Shown: positions 61,793 to 64,000 of the stretch, piece by piece | Position numbering within the stretch: position 1 is the stretch's first letter | How the letters are laid out: every line of letters begins with the position of its first letter | DNA from: Cordylochernes scorpioides | Lineage: Eukaryota > Arthropoda > Arachnida > Pseudoscorpiones > Chernetidae | Assembly: GCA_030710605.1 (NCBI GenBank) | Contig: CP092863.1 | Span: forward strand, 141,740,896 to 141,804,895 | Length of the DNA: 64,000 nucleotides | Direction of reading: 5' to 3' | Program-made: the position numbers and the translations under genes | The notes under the pieces: model-generated | Database searches by the model: none | Seen by the model: the letters and a program-made list of their open reading frames with translations, nothing else | What the model was told of the DNA's origin: nothing

Positions 61793-62165
61793 ATAAAATA
61801 TTAGATTTGAGTTAACAATGGCATAAAATAGTTTCTAATTAGAAAACTATTTATATGCCAAATGCAATTTATAAAATCTATATATTTATTGATATTTCAT
61901 TCCCTTTATATATATAAAATCTTTCAATATTCTTAAATATGGAAGAAACAAGAATTTTATGTTCTTTATTTAATAAAAAGAAATATCCTGTGGAAGAGAT
62001 GAAAAGAACAAGAAACCAAGATTCTCAAAAGGTTAGAGAAAATATATAGATTTATATAGAAATATTCTATGAGATTATTTTATTTTAAAAACATTTGACC
62101 ATGTAATAGAATATATTCATAACAATGATAATACAAGCAAAATTGATAGTTTCTATTATATAAGT
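61793..62165. other. AT-rich, no gene
   Basis: Nothing recognised. Confidence 0.45.
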
Positions 62166-62167
62166 TA

Positions 62168-62892
62168 CTAGCGGATGTACCCGGCTTTGCCCGGGTTTTA
62201 CCCGAGTAAAGGTTTGTCTAACGAACATTTGTTAAAACAATTCTCTATAAACCTATAAAAAAAAATAATAGATATATTTTGATAATTTGAAACTCGTAAA
62301 TTTGAATCTCTCGATAAAGTGATCATTTTTTCCCGGTCCCTGTGTGCCGTGTCATCCTGAATTTTGTCTTTCCTAATTTTCTACATTACAAAATCATCGT
62401 TTTATCTAGTGAACATTTTTTCCCGGTCCCTTGAAAAATACTCGATAAGATGAATAAAATCATGGTCGTTTATGGAAGATGGACGAAGTTCCCCGAGGTC
62501 ATCTTGGGCAAGCCCCCGCGAGGCCCCCGCGCGCCAGGACTTCTTGACCCCTCTGCCCCTCCGATTGGTCGGTGGGTACTTGGACTGTCCATCAGGCCGG
62601 CGGACGATTACATTCTCTCGACAGGGGGTGGGGCAGACTTCCTGCCTAAGCCTATCTCCGTCGCAAGGTGGCGCTGCTTGCGAGTTAAATCTACAAATCT
62701 GCAAATAACTCTAAGGATATTAAAGATATTCAAGATATTATTTTTCGTAAACCTTTCCGGGGATATGCCTAATAATATCCCAAAATTTCACGGCGATTGG
62801 ATGTACGGTTTTTGAATCTATAGAGTACACACAGACCACAGACAAACAGACAAACAGACAGACAGACAGACATTCAATTTTATATATATAGA
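62168..62892 (-). mobile_element. Helitron-like element with GC-rich cargo
   Basis: - strand: start TCTATATATATAAAATTGAA at 62892 (T at 62893), then GTCTGTCTGTTTG repeats. End CCCGGGCAAAGCCGGG plus CTAG at 62168 (A at 62167). 62470-62690 is GC-rich cargo related in part to 40850-41095 (both share TATGGAAGATGGACG). No Rep/helicase. Confidence 0.88.
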
Positions 62893-63027
62893 TTAGACTA
62901 GTATGCTAGAGAAAATTCGTTCAGCAAAAAAAAAATAATAACAATAATTAACAAATCAATAGATAAATTAGGAAAATGGATAATATAGTTTGTCGAAAAA
63001 TATTAATATTACCAAATTTTCAAAATA

Positions 63028-63772
63028 TACACTGATAGACAAAACTTAAAGAAGTGGAAAGCGCCGCTGGTCTATTTTTTTTTTTCTGAAAGAGACAGAG
63101 GCATTTTTGTTCACACTTGGTTATCTCGTATGTCTTCAATAAAAGTCACTGTAATAACTTTCAGACTTATTGTCTGAATCCTGATAAACATGCTAAAAGG
63201 TACAACTTCCTTAAGTTTTGCCCATGAGGGTACACACACTAGGTTATTTCGTATGTCTTCAATAAAGGTCACTGTAATATCCTTCAAAGTTATTGTCTGA
63301 ATCACGAAATACATGCTAAAAGGTACAACTTCCTTAAGTTTTGTTCATGAGTGTATACACACTTGGTTATCTCGTGTGTCTTCAATAAAGGTCACTCTAA
63401 TATCTTTCAGAGTTATTGTCTGAATCACGATATACATACTACAAAGTACAACTTCCTTAAGTTTTGTCCATGAGGATATATTACTTATAATTAAGGAAGT
63501 CGTACTTTGTAGCATGTATATCGTGATTCAGACAATAACTCTGAAAGATATTACAGTGACCTTTATTGAAGACATACGAGATAACCTAGTGTGTGTACCC
63601 TCATGGACAAAACTTAAGGAAGTTGTACCTTTTAGCATGTTTATCGGGATTCAGACAATAAGTCTGAAAGTTATTAGAGTGACTTTTATTGAAGACATAC
63701 GAGATAACCAAGTGTGAACAAAATTGCCTCTGTCTCTTTCAGAAAAAAAAATAGACCACCGATATATCACTT
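63028..63772. repeat. Large palindrome of family M MITE copies
   Basis: 63038-63478 (+ sense units) and 63488-63765 (reverse) meet at a short spacer near 63479-63488. The right arm repeats in reverse the outer left part: TACTTTGTAGCATGTATATC near the centre and GAACAAAATTGCCTCTGTCT at the end. Arms of about 280 bp are alignable. Confidence 0.9.
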
Positions 63773-63830
63773 GTTGGGAAAATTTGACAAAGACTCTATA
63801 TTTGATTCTAGTCATAATTTTCGGGCTCCA

Positions 63831-63975
63831 ATTTAAAAAGAAGAAACAAAAGGTGTCATAAAGAAAGCAGATGATATAAGCTCAATTATCAATAATGTTA
63901 AAGGTAAGACGACCTTTTATGATCATTCTGACATGATCACATCAGGAATTACTGGTTATCAAAACATGATCAAAT
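63831..63975 (+). other. Possible coding fragment, uncertain
   Basis: From 63834 the frame reads KEETKGVIKKADDISSIINN, VKGKTTFYDHSDMITSGITG, YQNMIK, then TAG. The polar, low-complexity-free composition looks protein-like, but 46 open codons are not significant in AT-rich DNA. A GTAAGA at 63904 could be a donor, so this could also be an exon ending at 63903. No family recognised. Confidence 0.2.
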
Positions 63976-64000
63976 AGAAAATCTAATTCTTTTGTTTCAA

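Noticed and set aside
62450..62815. 121-codon frame in GC-rich sequence
   Set aside because: It lies inside a Helitron-like element, reads across the element end sequences, has no domain, and GC-rich DNA has few stops.

Overview
This window is AT-rich eukaryotic DNA: spliced exons with consensus GT-AG boundaries, long introns, and very dense transposon debris. The repeat content (an R1-type LINE, a Ty3/Gypsy LTR element, Penelope-like elements, Helitrons, a hAT derivative, tRNA-derived SINEs and hammerhead-ribozyme retroelements) points to an invertebrate animal. An arthropod is my best guess because of the R1-clade LINE, but this is inference; a mollusc or other invertebrate is not excluded.

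Genes: (1) The 3' half of an aquaglyceroporin gene lies on the + strand, in five exons between 3.28 and 15.11 kb (transmembrane helix 3, loop C, helices 4-5 with the second NPA box followed by R-D, helix 6, and a probable C-terminal tail); splice phases agree at every join. Its introns hold an 83-bp minisatellite (1-3.26 kb), an inserted Gypsy element (3.85-9.06 kb), hammerhead elements, a Helitron and a trinucleotide-rich array. (2) One exon of a granulin gene is on the - strand at 42.17-42.36 kb. (3) A terminal coding exon of an unrecognised gene is on the - strand at 53.94-54.13 kb, with a partial second copy of its last codons near 53.5 kb. No complete host gene is contained in the window.

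Repeats by region: 16.0-19.9 kb is one Tc1/mariner-like MITE whose middle has expanded into about 34 units of 112 bp, with an 11-unit higher-order period of 1232 bp. The same MITE family has arrays at 49.8-51.6 and 61.0-61.8 kb and a large palindrome at 63.0-63.8 kb, plus many single copies. A second, unrelated MITE family has 91-bp arrays at 42.4-43.4 and 58.9-59.4 kb. An R1-clade LINE lies at 25.4-27.9 kb, a head-to-head pair of Penelope-like fragments (GIY-YIG on -, RT on +) at 47.4-49.3 kb, and a hAT relic at 39.8-40.6 kb. Helitron-like elements lie at 11.9, 24.9, 29.5, 40.6, 43.8 and 62.2 kb; some carry GC-rich cargo or lie against tRNA-Gly copies. Palindromic arms with ribozyme-like boxes lie at 52.4-53.2, 55.2 and 56.4-56.7 kb.

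The main observation is the number of self-cleaving hammerhead ribozyme motifs. At least three sequence families (A, B, C) are present, many copies having both core boxes and pairing helices. Two further groups are hammerhead-like but non-canonical: D has a changed core, and S has the core boxes in permuted order. Ribozyme activity is inferred from sequence only.
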